A stretch of DNA of 64,000 nt. Origin: Hyposmocoma kahamanoa (Eukaryota > Arthropoda > Insecta > Lepidoptera > Cosmopterigidae). Below the pieces are notes generated by a model. That model did not search any database. It saw nothing but the letters and a program-made list of their open reading frames with translations, and was not told the origin of the DNA. The stretch lies in contig NW_020654133.1 in NCBI RefSeq assembly GCF_003589595.1, forward strand, positions 1,015,768 through 1,079,767, written 5' to 3'. The position numbers and the translations under genes were made by a program. Positions 33,764 to 44,794 of the stretch are shown here, piece by piece. How positions within the stretch are numbered: position 1 is the stretch's first letter; the number at the start of each line of letters is the position of its first letter.

Positions 33764-33805
33764 GGACGAACTCTTTCACAAGGATCTCTACGCTACTAGT
33801 TCTAA
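33764..33805 (-). repeat. Family B repeat, left-end scrap
   Basis: GGACGAACTCTTTCACAAGG is the reverse of the family B start CCTTGTGAAAGAGTTCGTCC. Confidence 0.6.
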
Positions 33806-34616
33806 AATCCTAAACGCTCGGCCCACGACGCCATCTTGACAACTTTTTAATCTACCTTTGGCTATAAGAAACAGGATTGAATATTATTGATATAGGTAAA
33901 AAGTCCAAGGCGAACATCAACAACGATCTTTATAGTTAGTTTCTTTTAACACAGAAGTTCTTCTCGACAGAAATTAATTTCCCACACCACTACTCGTTTC
34001 CAAACGCTCACATCCACTTTGTGTGAAATTATATAAATTTAAGAATATTTTTTCGATATGTGCTTATTATATTGAATTATTGCATATAATAGTTGTATAT
34101 TGCCTATGTTGCCACTCATAATAGTATTTCCGTATGGTAGGATAAGCAGCCAAATAAGCACTAAAGTTTACGAAATGCATAAGGTCGCTTTTACACATAG
34201 GTACAATAGGTAAAATATTTAAATGTGGTAAATTAGGGCAGTATTACTTTCGAAACTTTCAGTATTTCGTTCAGTTATTTCCGTACATTTATTAAATAAC
34301 GCAGCAATATTCATATTTTGAGCAAGTCCATTTTTAATTAACATCTCGGGGATTTTGTAAATAGCCAACCGTATTGACCGAAAGCCTTTATTGTACTAAG
34401 AAATACACGCAATGCGCGTGATTAGCAACATATTTAGGTTAAATTATGACATACCTGATGTACTGCTCGTGCAATTGTTATACATAAATATATCAGATTT
34501 ATACAGCTGCTAAGCTATTTCTAAAACTTTAATAACCTCGCAGGAAGATATTACTAACATAACAAACAACAACTTTTGTTCCACGACTTTTATAATTCAC
34601 CATATTTTACTTTCGA
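33806..34616. other. Non-coding stretch
   Basis: AT-rich. No gene or shared repeat recognised. Confidence 0.35.
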
Positions 34617-35003
34617 ACAAAGTCAAAGTCAAAGTCAAATAATCATTTATTCCATTGGTAACATTTTTACACTTGAAACGTAATTTTTTAAGCTACTGCT
34701 CGTTCACTACGCTAACCTCCCTGAAAAGAACGAGCAAGAAACTCTCGGAATTGCTCTTTTCAAATAAACTTAAATGCTGTAGAATAATTTTGAACCATAT
34801 TTGTGAGGAACCTAGAATCACGTTGTCTTTCCATACATCTTTATCTAACACGTAGTCTACAAATTTGTAATATGACTATTCAATTAAAATACTTTTAATG
34901 TAAGTTTTAAACTTTGGAAATGGTGAACTTAATATATGCCCCGGAATGTTATTGCAAAAACGTATACATTTCTCCATAAAAGAATCGTTTACCTTGGTTA
35001 AAC
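34617..35003 (-). mobile_element. LINE 3'-end fragment (ORF2 tail and 3' UTR)
   Basis: The minus strand reads RLTKVNDSFMEKCIRFCNNI then PGHILSSPFPKFKTYIKSIL before a stop. This is the ORF2 tail pattern 'iy N.iP....l....fk..vk..L'. It is followed by 3' sequence that ends AATAAATGATTATTTGACTT with three TTTGAC-type units (34,617-34,640). The short tandem tail marks the true 3' end of the element, as in the 17.9-kb copy, but with a different unit. Confidence 0.7.
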
Positions 35004-35179
35004 GAAAATACAAAACTAAAAACATTTAAATAGATGGAGCACAACTGTGTGTAATACGCAGAGGGCGAGTAGGGCTCGTCGGGGAGATGCTTGCATGCTT
35101 AAACTTACTACCTTACTACCAGATACAGGTCTGAAAAGTGCCGGATAGTAAAAAAACTTAAACTGCCGCGAGCTGCTGG

Positions 35180-35545
35180 CGAACGCCCAGACGGAATGAC
35201 ACTCATCTCTTAGAGCATGGCCCGGGCACTGTGGGACACTACGTGTGCCGACACACTTGCCCCAACTCATCTCCAGCACACCAGCAAGAGGGCTAGCTTC
35301 GCAGCTGAGGTGGCGGAAAGAACAAAGAGTAATATGTACCAGGACCTCGGCTCCCACTACCTATTTTCAGCCTATGGAGTCGAAACTCTTTGCCCTTGGG
35401 GTCCCGGTGCCCTCTGGGAAACCTGCCTTCACCAACGCATTAGCATAGCAATACAAAGGGAGAACGCTGCCAGTATCTTGGGCACCTTGCCGCGTGGATC
35501 CAATTTTGTTCAAGTAATGTTAATTTTAGTTTTACTTTCTAGTAT
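35180..35545 (+). pseudogene. LINE C-terminal domain with RPD motif (restriction-like endonuclease type)
   Basis: The plus strand reads RPDGMTLIS, a stop, then MARALWDTTCADTLAPTHLQ, AAEVAERTKSNMYQDLGSHY and VETLCPWGPGAL. After a frame change it reads HQRISIAIQRENAASILGTL and PRGSNF. It is homologous to the fragment at 20.4-20.9 kb. RPDG...WDTTC fits a PD-(D/E)xK-type endonuclease arrangement (inference). The reverse transcriptase part is not present. It lies tail-to-head beside another LINE fragment of opposite strand. Confidence 0.55.
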
Positions 35546-35748
35546 TGAAGCTTTAATTGTACCTTACTCGCATATTTCAAATTATTGTCTAATAAATAAA
35601 TTGCCTCAAAAAACAAGTGCCTCAAAACTTAAAAGATTATAAATTTTTTTATTGAATTGACATTCTATTATTTTTTATGTAAAATTACTCCACTAGTTTG
35701 TTCTAATTATTAAATACAAAGTTCGAACACTCAGAAAAAATCCTTCGA

Positions 35749-35818
35749 TCCGGCCGGATTCGAACCGACGTCTTCTAGTATACCGCGCCAGACGCTATGC
35801 CAACTAAGCCACGGAACA
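35749..35818 (-). pseudogene. tRNA-like sequence (pseudogene or SINE head)
   Basis: The reverse complement has A box TGGCTTAGTTGG and a perfect B box GGTTCGAATCC. A good T arm can be drawn (GTCGG/CCGGC), as can a 5-bp anticodon stem (TCTGG/CTAGA) and an acceptor stem with one mismatch. The anticodon loop would be 9 rather than 7 bases, and the D stem is poor, so a functional tRNA is unlikely. Confidence 0.45.
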
Positions 35819-36664
35819 AACCAGCGGACCTCACGAATTGTTCTATGTGCTTGTTGTCGTGTCTTTGTATTTGGTTTTTCAACTTCTTTTTAGTTGTAGC
35901 GCCATCTATGAGAAATCTATGAAAGATTTATCACCCAGTTAGATACCTTTACAGCTACCAGTCCCGGCTATAAGTAAGTAAAAGTTTATTTTTTAATAAA
36001 TTTATGATGTTTTGCAAAAACTCATGGAACAAAAGTTACTGTTTATGATATAGATGCGAGGTTGTTAGCATTTTACGAATACTATGTACTTACTATGTAC
36101 GTTGTTAGATCGCGCGGCGTTCAGTGCTTCGAGTGACTGTCGCCGGAGACAATTGGGCGCCCGCCGGGGCAACCTTCGCCGCGGAAGGGCGCCGCCTTTT
36201 ACTGGATCCGTTTGTACTTAAGACTTGATAGGCACGATGGGAAAGCTTCCAGCACGTTTTATCAACCGATTTCAAATATAAGAAAAACATGAAATATTCA
36301 CTATAAATACTGATTCGTGTCTCGAATTGTGATTCTCACTCAATTACTACAGCCATCGGGCTTCAACTTACTTATATTATACAAAAAACGTCGTTTAATC
36401 ATAATGCGAAGGCGCGAAGGAAGCTCAATGTCGCCACGGGCGTTATAAAATGGCGCAAACAAAAAATATGAATAAAGGAAGTCCGGCTTTGTTTAGAAAA
36501 ATAATTAATTACATGGCGGGATTTCATCAGTAAAAACTTTTTGATCCCATTACTTTTAACGACTAACAAAAAAAATGTATATATAAAAGGACCTTATATA
36601 CTTTAGACAAAGAATATCAACTACAATGGAGGATAAACATAACACGTTTGGTGCATTTCCTTTT
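35819..36664. other. Non-coding stretch with GC-rich island
   Basis: A GC-rich block at about 36,110-36,215 on the minus strand would encode a basic peptide KRRRPSAAKVAPAGAQLSPA up to a stop at 36,105. It could be a terminal exon of a minus-strand gene, but no acceptor was convincing. Confidence 0.25.
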
Positions 36665-36758
36665 TTTATGATATCCAGTGACGAAACAAACAAGTCGTGT
36701 GCCTGGTCGTAAGCGACACGCCTGTCTATAGCAGTTGCAGTGTTCAGTTTGAAAAGGT
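36665..36758 (-). repeat. Family B repeat, right-end fragment
   Basis: TTTATGATATCCAGTGACGA, AACAAGTCGTGTGCCTGGTC and GACACGCCTGTCTATAGCAG are the reverse of the family B right end. Confidence 0.8.
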
Positions 36759-38033
36759 ACTCGAGTCTATATAGTGTTGTGCCTCCAGCAACGAAACCTT
36801 CTCAGGTGACGCCTGAAAAGCAGCCAATTGTTGAGGCTTTTGCCTTTTCTGTGACACAGGTTTAAGCAATTATTTTAATGTTATATGTATTGTATTGAAG
36901 AACTAAGTCTTTTTTTGATTACCATTATTGTGCCGTTTGTTGTTGTTATTTATTTTTCTTTTGCTTGGAATAATACATATATGCCTATGCATAATAAAAA
37001 TTAAAAAATAATTCAAGCATGCCCTTACTAGGTATAATGCGAACACAAACACTATGTATGGGCCCCTAGCCTTTATAATAGCAGGTTAATTGTTTAATAC
37101 CTTACCAAAGTTTTAAATGAACCTATTCGTTCCGTATCCGAGATTATACAAATCTAGAAAACTCGGGCCCACTTCGGATGTCGCTTGTGCACTAAGTCCG
37201 ATTCTAATCCGAAAAAATACGAATATAACTTGTACACATAAAGATGAAATGACACTTCGGACACCTGTGACATTTCGGAGCGTCATTCTCGGATTCGGAC
37301 CCGCAGTGCGCTAACACTGTCATGCAATCGTTGTGCAGGCGTTAATTTGATTCATGAAAATGTATACATGTTATGATGTCTGGCAATCGCCGGCAGCGAA
37401 TGTTTATGTACCAAGTGGAACCTCAAAAGCAACATGGATTACTTGAGCTCCTTTCTAGCCTACTATTATAGGCAGTTTTTTTAGAATCAGAAAAAACGTG
37501 AACAAAGGACCAATGACCATAAACCTTTCTTCATTCAACAAATTACAGTAAAGAAACACATCGTGAGAATTCATAACAAATTAAATGTCGTTTATAGATG
37601 ACACGAAAATATGTTGTAGTTGTATAAAAAGTTTCTGTTTCATGTTCGTGAACTGTGTTTTTTTAAGTTTTTTATAAGATGCAAGTTTTTGCAACAGATT
37701 GTTATGTCATACAAAGATGGAAAGTACTATTTATCTTTAGTGAATTGTATGAGTAAAATAAACTTAATAATTACATAAATTTAATGAATATGTTTGATGT
37801 TTTCATTTCACGATATTAATTAAATTTATTTGCTTACAAAATAATGGAATGAACCGTTACCTGATAAAAGACTGAAAATTTTCTTCTGTTTAAAGCTAAA
37901 AAAAACGGAGTTGTAGATTCCACTATGCTTCCGACCGACTGTACTTTCTTAAACTTTTTTAAGACGTGTTATTAATGTTACCATTAATTTGCTGATATAT
38001 TCTATACTCATAAATGCAATATGTTCAACTCAC
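36759..38033. other. Non-coding stretch, possible intron of the 38-kb gene
   Basis: No exon was recognised on the minus strand downstream of the donor at 38,033. The open frame at 37,117-37,314 plus has no known motif. If the gene at 38 kb is real, its later exons lie here undetected or beyond the window. Confidence 0.3.
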
Positions 38034-38131
38034 CCATGGCGGTTTTTTGTTGACGGCTTTTTTTACAGTTTCAATAACAATCTTTCTCTGCCCACCAATG
38101 TTTTTGGTCGCCACACTCTGTGCTAACCCTT
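38034..38131 (-). CDS. Candidate internal exon of an unrecognised host gene
   Basis: On the minus strand an excellent acceptor (TTATTTCCTTTCCAG) precedes 98 nt that encode, after two bases completing a split codon, GLAQSVATKNIGGQRKIVIE and TVKKAVNKKPPW. A donor ATGG|GTGAGT follows. The frame has no stops and has the composition of a normal conserved protein (K, V, I, G rich), unlike neighbouring AT-rich DNA. It joins in frame to the exon at 38,291-38,339 across a 159-bp intron. I do not recognise the protein; a basic, helix-prone N-terminal region is all that can be said. Confidence 0.6.
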
Positions 38132-38290
38132 CTGGAAAGGAAATAACGATGTTAGATTAATAACTTTTACACTTGGATAAATTAGTAACGAAAAAAGTTA
38201 AATTAGAAACAAAAAAGGTATTTCGCTGCTGGACAAACTTGCTTACTTTAAATTTGTTTTAAATTACTTTAATCCATGGTGTCTGCCTAC

Positions 38291-38339
38291 CTTCCTCGAA
38301 GACAGGCACGATGTTAGCAACATTATTATAAATGTCCAT
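38291..38339 (-). CDS. Candidate first coding exon of the same gene
   Basis: ATG (38,339-38,337) opens MDIYNNVANIVPVFEE plus one base, ending GAGGAAG|GTAGGC. The split codon G|AA is completed by the exon at 38,131, giving EEEGLAQ. The upstream 200 bp on the minus strand are CpG- and GC-richer (38,380-38,540), as expected of a 5' UTR or promoter. The frame also stays open upstream of this ATG (MPLPKIDCFLTFVKMDIY), so an earlier start is possible. Confidence 0.5.
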
Positions 38340-38379
38340 TTTTACAAAAGTCAAAAAACAGTCTATTTTTGGCAAAGGC

Positions 38380-38540
38380 ATTAACTTAGAGAGACCGCGG
38401 TTGTGTGGTCGGCAGCGGACTTTCGGCTGGTGTATAATATCAAGTGTAACAATTCGGAAAATGCCGAGCGCAATATTCGTCGATCGGATCGCGTCCGGAA
38501 CGCAACCGGACGCCGGAAATTAGCTCCGGATTACACTCCC
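38380..38540 (-). promoter_or_regulatory. CpG-enriched patch upstream of candidate gene
   Basis: Many CG dinucleotides (ATTCGTCGATCGGATCGCGT, CCGGAACGCAACCGGACGCC) stand out against the AT-rich surroundings, directly upstream of the candidate first exon. No TATA box at a clear distance. The promoter role is inference from position and composition. Confidence 0.3.
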
Positions 38541-38638
38541 ACGTTTTGGATCGTGTAATTTTTACTCGACTATCCCAGAAGGAGAGTGATGGTTTTATTA
38601 TATCAACATCTTGAATAATCATTCATTATACTGAAGTA

Positions 38639-38930
38639 GGAAAAAAGGAGGAGTCTCCCAATAGAGAACCAGAACCTCCTCAAAACATGCAGTATTTTGT
38701 GTGTGTGTGTGTGTGTGTTACGCTATCACATTAATTTGTGAAATGATTCCGATTATTGTTTTTTTGTTGTAAAGATGATTCCTCAGCATTGGTCCCATTT
38801 AAGTTTGAAGACATTATGCCACCTCCAAGAGCGGCAAACTAGGTGATGAATCACTTTCCGGTAACTGACTGTTTTTAGTTTCAGTTTATATTGTACCTTG
38901 AAACAAAGTTTGAAGTCGGTCTTTTTTAAT
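38639..38930 (+). repeat. Family C repeat, short form, with (GT)10
   Basis: AAAAAAGGAGGAG start, a (GT)n microsatellite at 38,699-38,718 in place of the usual T-rich stretch, CAAACTAGGTGATGAATC, CACTTTCCGGTAACTGACTG, and the end GAAGTCGGTC. Confidence 0.8.
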
Positions 38931-40366
38931 ATTTTTTTTTATGTGTGACATGTTAAAAGAGTTAATTTCCTATTTGAGCATAAAAAGTCATGGACTGATT
39001 TCGTTCTTCTTTCATAATGAATAGTTGTCATTTTGCAGATGAGTATTTATTTACTTTACCAATGGTGAGTCGTCTGCGAGTTCGTCTTCTTCTTAGTTAT
39101 AATAACAAACTTCAATATGTTCCTATAAATTAAAATAATACAAACTATTTATTTATAATTAGAAAATTAGGAATTTCAAACGAAAGCAAGTCTGGCATAG
39201 TCTGTTCCATTTAGTAAAGGCTTACGTGTGGTTGGGTGTTTGGAAAACGGCGTACTCGATACAATTTATCACGAATAGTAATTAAGGCAATTGTTGTCCT
39301 TTTTAGAGACCTGTGTTCGACAGTAAGCTGGTAGAAAATGGATGACCCCCAAAGCCTTCATATGAACACGCGGGGGTGTGGGCGGGGTCGTATTTATAGC
39401 GTGATCGATGTGCTATTAATATTTATAGTCGGGACTACGCGGTACTAGCGACATAAAAAGCGTGACACAAAAGACATATGTGTGTCTGGGTGTTTTAAAT
39501 ATTGTATATCGCATTCATATTTAATCATGGTCATCATCAATTCATTGCACGTTCCTCAGCCGGGCACTGCGCTCTTTGAAGGAAAGGTAAACCTTAGGGA
39601 CATCGATGCGGAAATGATAATTCGTATTTTAAGTTGGAATTTTCTGAATACCATAGTGAATTCGGTAAGTACGTAAAGAGTATGCTCTTTGTAAAGTTTC
39701 ACACTCTGGTCTTTGTATCGTTCTTGCAGGAAGCGGCATAGAGTTCAATTTAAATCTTAAGTGACAAGTTTGACCTGCTCTTTATTCTGTACAACGGTTT
39801 TTTTGTTAAACTAAAGGTACTTACTATTGAAACTCGGCGCAAAAACAGGGTCTACGACGGAACAAGCTCGCTCAGAAGATGCCTATTCAGTCGCACCTTA
39901 AAACGGTCATTCTCGGACTATTGTTTATTAGCACTTTTTGTGCTGTATCGTGAAATATTATTTAATAATTACACGATAATATACTTGAATATTTAAATAA
40001 CAAAACCACCACGGAAATTAGGTAGTGAACACTAGTCCGAGAATGGCCGAAAAGATACTCGGGAAGTTTGAAACACAGTCGCATGCAGGAAATTAGATTC
40101 TTGGGCAGCGCAGAAAGATGTCGAAAAGCGCTTAGTACCTCTGAAGGGAATTTCGACCAAGCGAGGATGATATCCCGCCGTACGTCTGGATGACTGAAAG
40201 TATATTCACCGAAGTATATTTTGGTACTCACGTATTTCTACAACGTCACCTGTTTGAATAACTCTAGCTGTTGCCGACTGTACAGCGCGACAGCTGACGC
40301 TCTATGCAATATTAACAAGACGTGACGTCACGTCCACGTCACTGCTCCGCGAGACGAGATGCGATA
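38931..40366. other. Non-coding stretch
   Basis: No clear gene. A possible 27-nt micro-exon (CCTCAG|CCGGGCACTGCG...GGAAAG|GTAAAC, about 39,559-39,585, plus) reads PGTALFEGK but is unsupported. The open frame at 39,962-40,231 minus has no motif I know. Confidence 0.3.
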
Positions 40367-40458
40367 CCCTGAGTGGCTCCGCAACTGCTATAGACAGGCG
40401 GGTCGCTTAACAACAGGCGTACGACTTGTTTGTTTCGTCGCATATCATGAAAAAAACA
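40367..40458 (+). repeat. Family B repeat, right-end fragment
   Basis: GAGTGGCTCCGCAACTGCTA, TAGACAGGCGGGTCGCTTAA, GTACGACTTGTTTGTTTCGT, CATATCATGAAAAAA. Confidence 0.8.
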
Positions 40459-40499
40459 ATTTAATGAGCCCAATCAAAATAGGTTTAAAGTTTTGTATA

Positions 40500-40622
40500 T
40501 TTCTAGTTCTATTTATTCTCATTAGGTAACGTACTTTCGATATCTGCATGAAAATTTTTGATGTCTCTTATGTTACGGAATAATCACCTGGGTACACTTA
40601 ACGATTACACCCTGTATGTTGT
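40500..40622 (-). repeat. Family D repeat copy
   Basis: In reverse: TACAGGGTGTAATCGTTAAG, GTGTACCCAGGTGATTATTC, GACATCAAAAATTTTCATGC, GATATCGAAAGTACGTTACC. It shares several blocks in order with 23.73-23.83 kb. TACAGGGTG resembles the outer end of Tc1/mariner-type elements, but no second end was found. Confidence 0.55.
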
Positions 40623-41097
40623 ATAATTATCTATTGTTATTATTAGAGTGTGAGAATTTAAGTGTCAAGCTGGACGCGCTCTTGACCTTGCAGGATTCAG
40701 CAGTAACGATGAATGACAGCTAGATGAGAAGTGCAGATCTAGCTGTCAAGGCCGCTCACCATTTGTGTCAAGAGCTGTGTCGCGGTTACGGCGGTCCCCC
40801 GAGGGAGGGGTGGTAATGTAATATTGAATGAGACCGAATTCGAACTCAGCAGGGGACAACTAATGCTATTATGAGGGTCTTCCTCTACTACCTCAATCGA
40901 CACACTCCCACTGCCGGGCACGCGTCACTGTGTGTCACATTCGAGATGCGAACTTACGTTACTAACTAGGTTTAAGCTACACGTTAACACCATTTAGCAC
41001 TGTATCAAGAACGCCACCAATTCAAACTGTCAAACTCTGCGTGCTGTAGACTGTATTAATTACTAAATAATAAACGACATCCCCAATTACCTTTCTT
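40623..41097. other. Non-coding stretch
   Basis: An open minus frame at 40,739-40,921 encodes a S/T/P-rich peptide without a known motif. Nothing else recognised. Confidence 0.3.
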
Positions 41098-41392
41098 TAA
41101 CCTACTTCAAAAGAAGAGGATGTTCTCAAATCGACTGTGTTTTTTTTTCGTATGTATATTACGCGATACCTGTACTCGATAATTTGTGAACCGATGGTGA
41201 TTCTTTTTTATTGGAAAGAGGGTGCCTCATTACTCAGTAGCGGTCTCATTTAAATTTGAAGACAGTATTCCATCTGCGAGTGTAACAAACTAGAGGATGA
41301 GTCCAGTTTCGCACTTGCCGGCGACCGATTCCAATAAAACTTGGCAAATGACAAATGTAATTCCACGAATTTTAAGGTAATTTTTTATAAAT
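41098..41392 (+). repeat. Family C repeat, short form
   Basis: AACCTACTTCAAAAGAAGAG start, GTGAACCGATGGTGATTCTT, TTTGAAGACAGTATTCC, CAAACTAGAGGATGAGTCCA, CCGATTCCAATAAAACTTGG, decayed right end. Confidence 0.85.
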
Positions 41393-41424
41393 AAATTACA
41401 ATTTTCGTAAAAAGACTTCACATT

Positions 41425-41725
41425 TGACCTCCAACTGACCTGGTAGAGAGTGACGATGAGGTCGACGATGGATCGTGCACACTTGAATAATGTCTATTCA
41501 TTTTCGCCTTGAAAAGGCCCAAGTTATATCGTTCGAGAAATAAGTTCTCAGGCAGGGAATCCCACTTCTTTGCCGTTCGCCATATAAATGTGGAATATCC
41601 ACAACATTTGGATGGAATACGTATTACGTACGTGTAATTCCCACTGATGATGGAAAGGTGATGGCGAAATTAAATCATGCAATTCCATCGCACACTCTCC
41701 GTTATTATACGCCGGCGAATATACT
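41425..41725 (+). repeat. Family F repeat, uninterrupted copy
   Basis: GTGACGATGAGGTCGACGAT, TCGCCTTGAAAAGGCCCAAG, TATATCGTTCGAGAAATAAG, CAGGCAGGGAATCCCACTTC, TTGCCGTTCGCCATATAAAT, GCACACTCTCCGTTATTATA. It is the reference that shows the 6.76-7.66 kb element to be an insertion. Sequence to about 41,850 may belong to it too. Confidence 0.75.
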
Positions 41726-42399
41726 TCTAATGTAATATAATCTGGGAATTCCCCGTCATGAACAACGGAATTCATTCCACTTCGCGGCCCAAATTGTTGG
41801 ACCACCGAGATTGACAAAAAGGTCTTCAAAGTATTTATCACCGTATCCTAATGCAGAAGGTAGAAATTACGGATCTTGTGTGTCAGTTACACATTTTTGT
41901 GCTCCAGTCAGCGTTAACTAAGACAGACATAAAATTCATTATCCCATTATTAAACCACTCTTGGCTCGTATTCAACGTTCAGTGCCGTCGTTCATTCTTT
42001 CCAAAGTAAACAGAGACAAAGACATTGTTATTGTTCCACAAATATTTGAGTTTCTCGAGTTTCGCTAAAGTTTTTTCGTCCACTTCTTTCCGCTTGACGA
42101 CCTCGATTGGTGGGCGACCGTCCACGGCCTAAAGCACAATCCGGGCTGCAAAAGAGGTACCGGGTTCAAATTAGGACAGAAATTTTCAGGAACACCATCG
42201 CACCTCTCACATCTTGGATGCCTGGGATTGAAAGACACGCGGGCATCATGTTCGTTCCTTCGTCGGATCTCAAAGATGTGGAATGGTCTCCATCTTGAAG
42301 TATTTCTTTTGCGCTATGACATCGGGTTCTTTAAAAAGCGGGTCAACGGCTCTCAAAGGCTGGCGGCAACGCATAGGCAGTTCGTCTGATGTTGAAAGT

Positions 42400-42670
42400 A
42401 TTTTTTATAGTATAAAAAACGCAGTCCTGTCCGTAACAGTTGCAATTCCACTAAGAGCTTTAAATCACAAAGATCTGAGGGGCGCTACTACAGCGCCTGT
42501 TACCCTGAGACACAAGTTGACAAGTCCCATGTGCTTCACCAGCACCCTTACTTAAGGTAAGGGTTTACCTTTCAAAACCAGAACTGACAACAACAGAATT
42601 AATGTTGGCGACAGAAACAGGTACTTCCTTGGGCGAACTCTTTCACAAGAAGTTCTACTGCTACTAATGC
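42400..42670 (-). repeat. Family B repeat, full-length copy
   Basis: Reverse copy: TGTCCGTAACAGTTGCAATT, AAGATCTGAGGGGCGCTACT, TGACAAGTCCCATGTGCTTC, ACCAGCACCCTTACTTAAGG, GGCGAACTCTTTCACAAGAA. The GTAATGCTTGGCGGCA segment is changed. Confidence 0.85.
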
Positions 42671-42782
42671 CTAATGAGTGACGATGACCACCTCCCGTCA
42701 AGTGGCTCGTCTGCTCATTTGTCTCCTACTTTAGATTTATAAAAATCTCGAAGTGTTTTTACTCTTGTACTCAGCATCGTTC

Positions 42783-43060
42783 ATCACCATCATTCAACGT
42801 ATTATACATCCTACTGTCTCTTCCGAAGAGAGGATTTAGGCTGTAGTCCGTCACTCGGCGTTACTCGTTTCCCAAGGGTTGTGAACTTCCTTCGACGACA
42901 TGTACAAATATCATCACGACGTGTTCATTCATCCTATTAAACGTTCCCAAATGTGCCTAACTTAGGAATCAAAAGCATAGGGCACATGCCATCACAAGGA
43001 TTCGAAACTTCGAGCTCGAAGTTGAAAAGCAATTAACCATTCGTTAGCAGCTGGTACTTA
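42783..43060 (+). repeat. Dispersed LINE-tail-like repeat
   Basis: Starts CATCACCATCATTCAACG, then CCTACTGTCTCTTCCGAAGA, GAGGATTTAGGCTGTAGTCC, CCCAAGGGTTGTGAACTTCC, TCATCACGACGTGTTCATTC. It has the same layout as 16.53-16.72 kb and 55.69-55.99 kb. Confidence 0.55.
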
Positions 43061-43155
43061 TAGTGTAGAGAAATCTTAATACAGTCTGAAGTTCAGATGA
43101 AAAAGGCGAAATGTTATTTTGAATTTTTAGAGCACGCTAGCAAATAGGTAGTGTT

Positions 43156-43452
43156 TTAACCGATTTCAAAAAAGAGGAGGTTCTCAGTCATCTGTTTTTT
43201 TGTATGTGTGGTACGCTATAACTCGGCATTTGTGAACCGATTTTGATGATTCTGTTTTTGTTGGAAAGCAGCTACCTCAGTAGTAGTCCCATTTAAATTT
43301 GAAGAAAATATTCCACCTCAACAATGGCGGCAAACTAGGGGATGAATCCGGTTTCGCGCACTTTCCGGTAACCGATTTCAATAAAACTTGGCAGATAGAT
43401 GTAATTCCACGCACTTTTAAGGTCGGTTTTTTAGTACTTTATACTGAGATTA
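43156..43452 (+). repeat. Family C repeat, short form, full
   Basis: TTTTAACCGATTTCAAAAAA to TTAAGGTCGGTTTTTTAGTA then CTTTATACTGAGATT. The clean reference copy of the short form; interior CAAACTAGGGGATGAATCCG, CACTTTCCGGTAACCGATTT. Confidence 0.9.
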
Positions 43453-44121
43453 TTGTCTTTATTTGTTTTGTATTCATATTAATTTATTTTCATTTCACAT
43501 GGATGCTACAGATGAATAAATTTACGGCTGTACTCTGTAATGGCGTAGCAAAATTACACGTCCAAATTTAAATACATATTAAGCTTGAACGTAATTAGTT
43601 AATATACATTATTCATACATTTATATCTTTAAAGTAGTACTTTATGTGACTGTTACGTAATGAAAGGCGTCAGAACACGAGTGAGGGTTTACGAAACGAG
43701 CCGACAGGCGAGTTTCTTAAAAACATCTTACGAGTCTTTTAATGCCTAATTATGAAAAGTTAATGTACTCTGCTTTATCTACACACATATTATATGCTCT
43801 CTGTGGTGTGTTCAGGAACCGCATGTTACGACTGGCCAAATGGCGGCAAATAAAAACTTTTCTCGCGCATCTCACGCAACCGTGGTTTTTATTTTATTCA
43901 TTGACAAACTAAAGTCGGCCCCAACTATCACATCGTTCGATATCACGTAGCGTGTGAAATTTCATTTCGAATAAAACTTCATCTCGACTGATATTAGAAC
44001 TGAGGTCCAATCAAATTGTTTTGTTTTTCAGAGATGTTCCAAATTTGAATTTAATATATATGAATTACATACCATATGAATGCAATAAATATATTGAGTA
44101 TTGAATGTAATAATGTATTTT
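43453..44121. other. Non-coding stretch
   Basis: No gene or shared repeat recognised. Confidence 0.35.
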
Positions 44122-44598
44122 AATAATCTCAGTACAGAGTACTAAAAAAACCGACCTCAAAAGTACGTGGAATTACGTCTATTTGCCAAGTTTTATTGAA
44201 ATATCCCCTAATTCACCACTATACCGGACTTGACACAGGAGATAATAAAAATCGGTTCTCACTAACCAAAGTATATTGAGAGAGAAAAACGCCTTGAATT
44301 GGAGAATAGCAAAACCAACCATTAAAATAATTGCTCCTTAAGTCAAATTTAGGCGCTATTTACAAAAATGAATGTTCATGCATGATCAGCCACCCTTAGA
44401 GGTGGATGATTTTCTTCAAACTGAAAAAATGAAAATGAAAAAAAAAATGAAATGGCACCACTATGGAGGTATCCTCTTTCCAACAAAAAAGAATCATGAA
44501 AATCAGTTCACAAATACCGGAATTGTCGCGTAACATACATACAAAAAAAACATACAATCGATTGAGAACCTCCTCCTTGTTTTGAAGTCAGTTAAAAA
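44122..44598 (-). repeat. Family C repeat, long form, full
   Basis: AATAATCTCAGTACAGAGTA to AAGTCAGTTAAAAA, with the long-form interior and a local AAAATGAAAATGAAAAAAAA expansion at about 44,420-44,447. Confidence 0.9.
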
Positions 44599-44689
44599 TG
44601 GCTACAGTCGAAATCGTATGAGGAAACCGAAGATCTATTAGAACACTTGCTTTAAAAACACCACTTTCCTAATCTATGGCAACAGGTTA

Positions 44690-44708
44690 ACACACACACA
44701 CACACACA
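44690..44708. repeat. (AC)n microsatellite
   Basis: About nine AC dinucleotide units. Confidence 0.9.
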
Positions 44709-44794
44709 TAGGCTTGATAAGCTCAATAGGAGGTACCATCCACTGTTAATGTAAAGTTACTTGTATTATTGAAATAAGCATTTTATTTATTATT

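Noticed and set aside
39559..39585. 27-nt micro-exon with AG/GT borders (PGTALFEGK)
   Set aside because: Such short matches are frequent by chance; no neighbouring exon in a compatible frame was found.
42110..42180. tRNA-like B box (ACCGGGTTCAAATTAG)
   Set aside because: A box not identifiable and no fold; could be a SINE head, but only one copy was seen.
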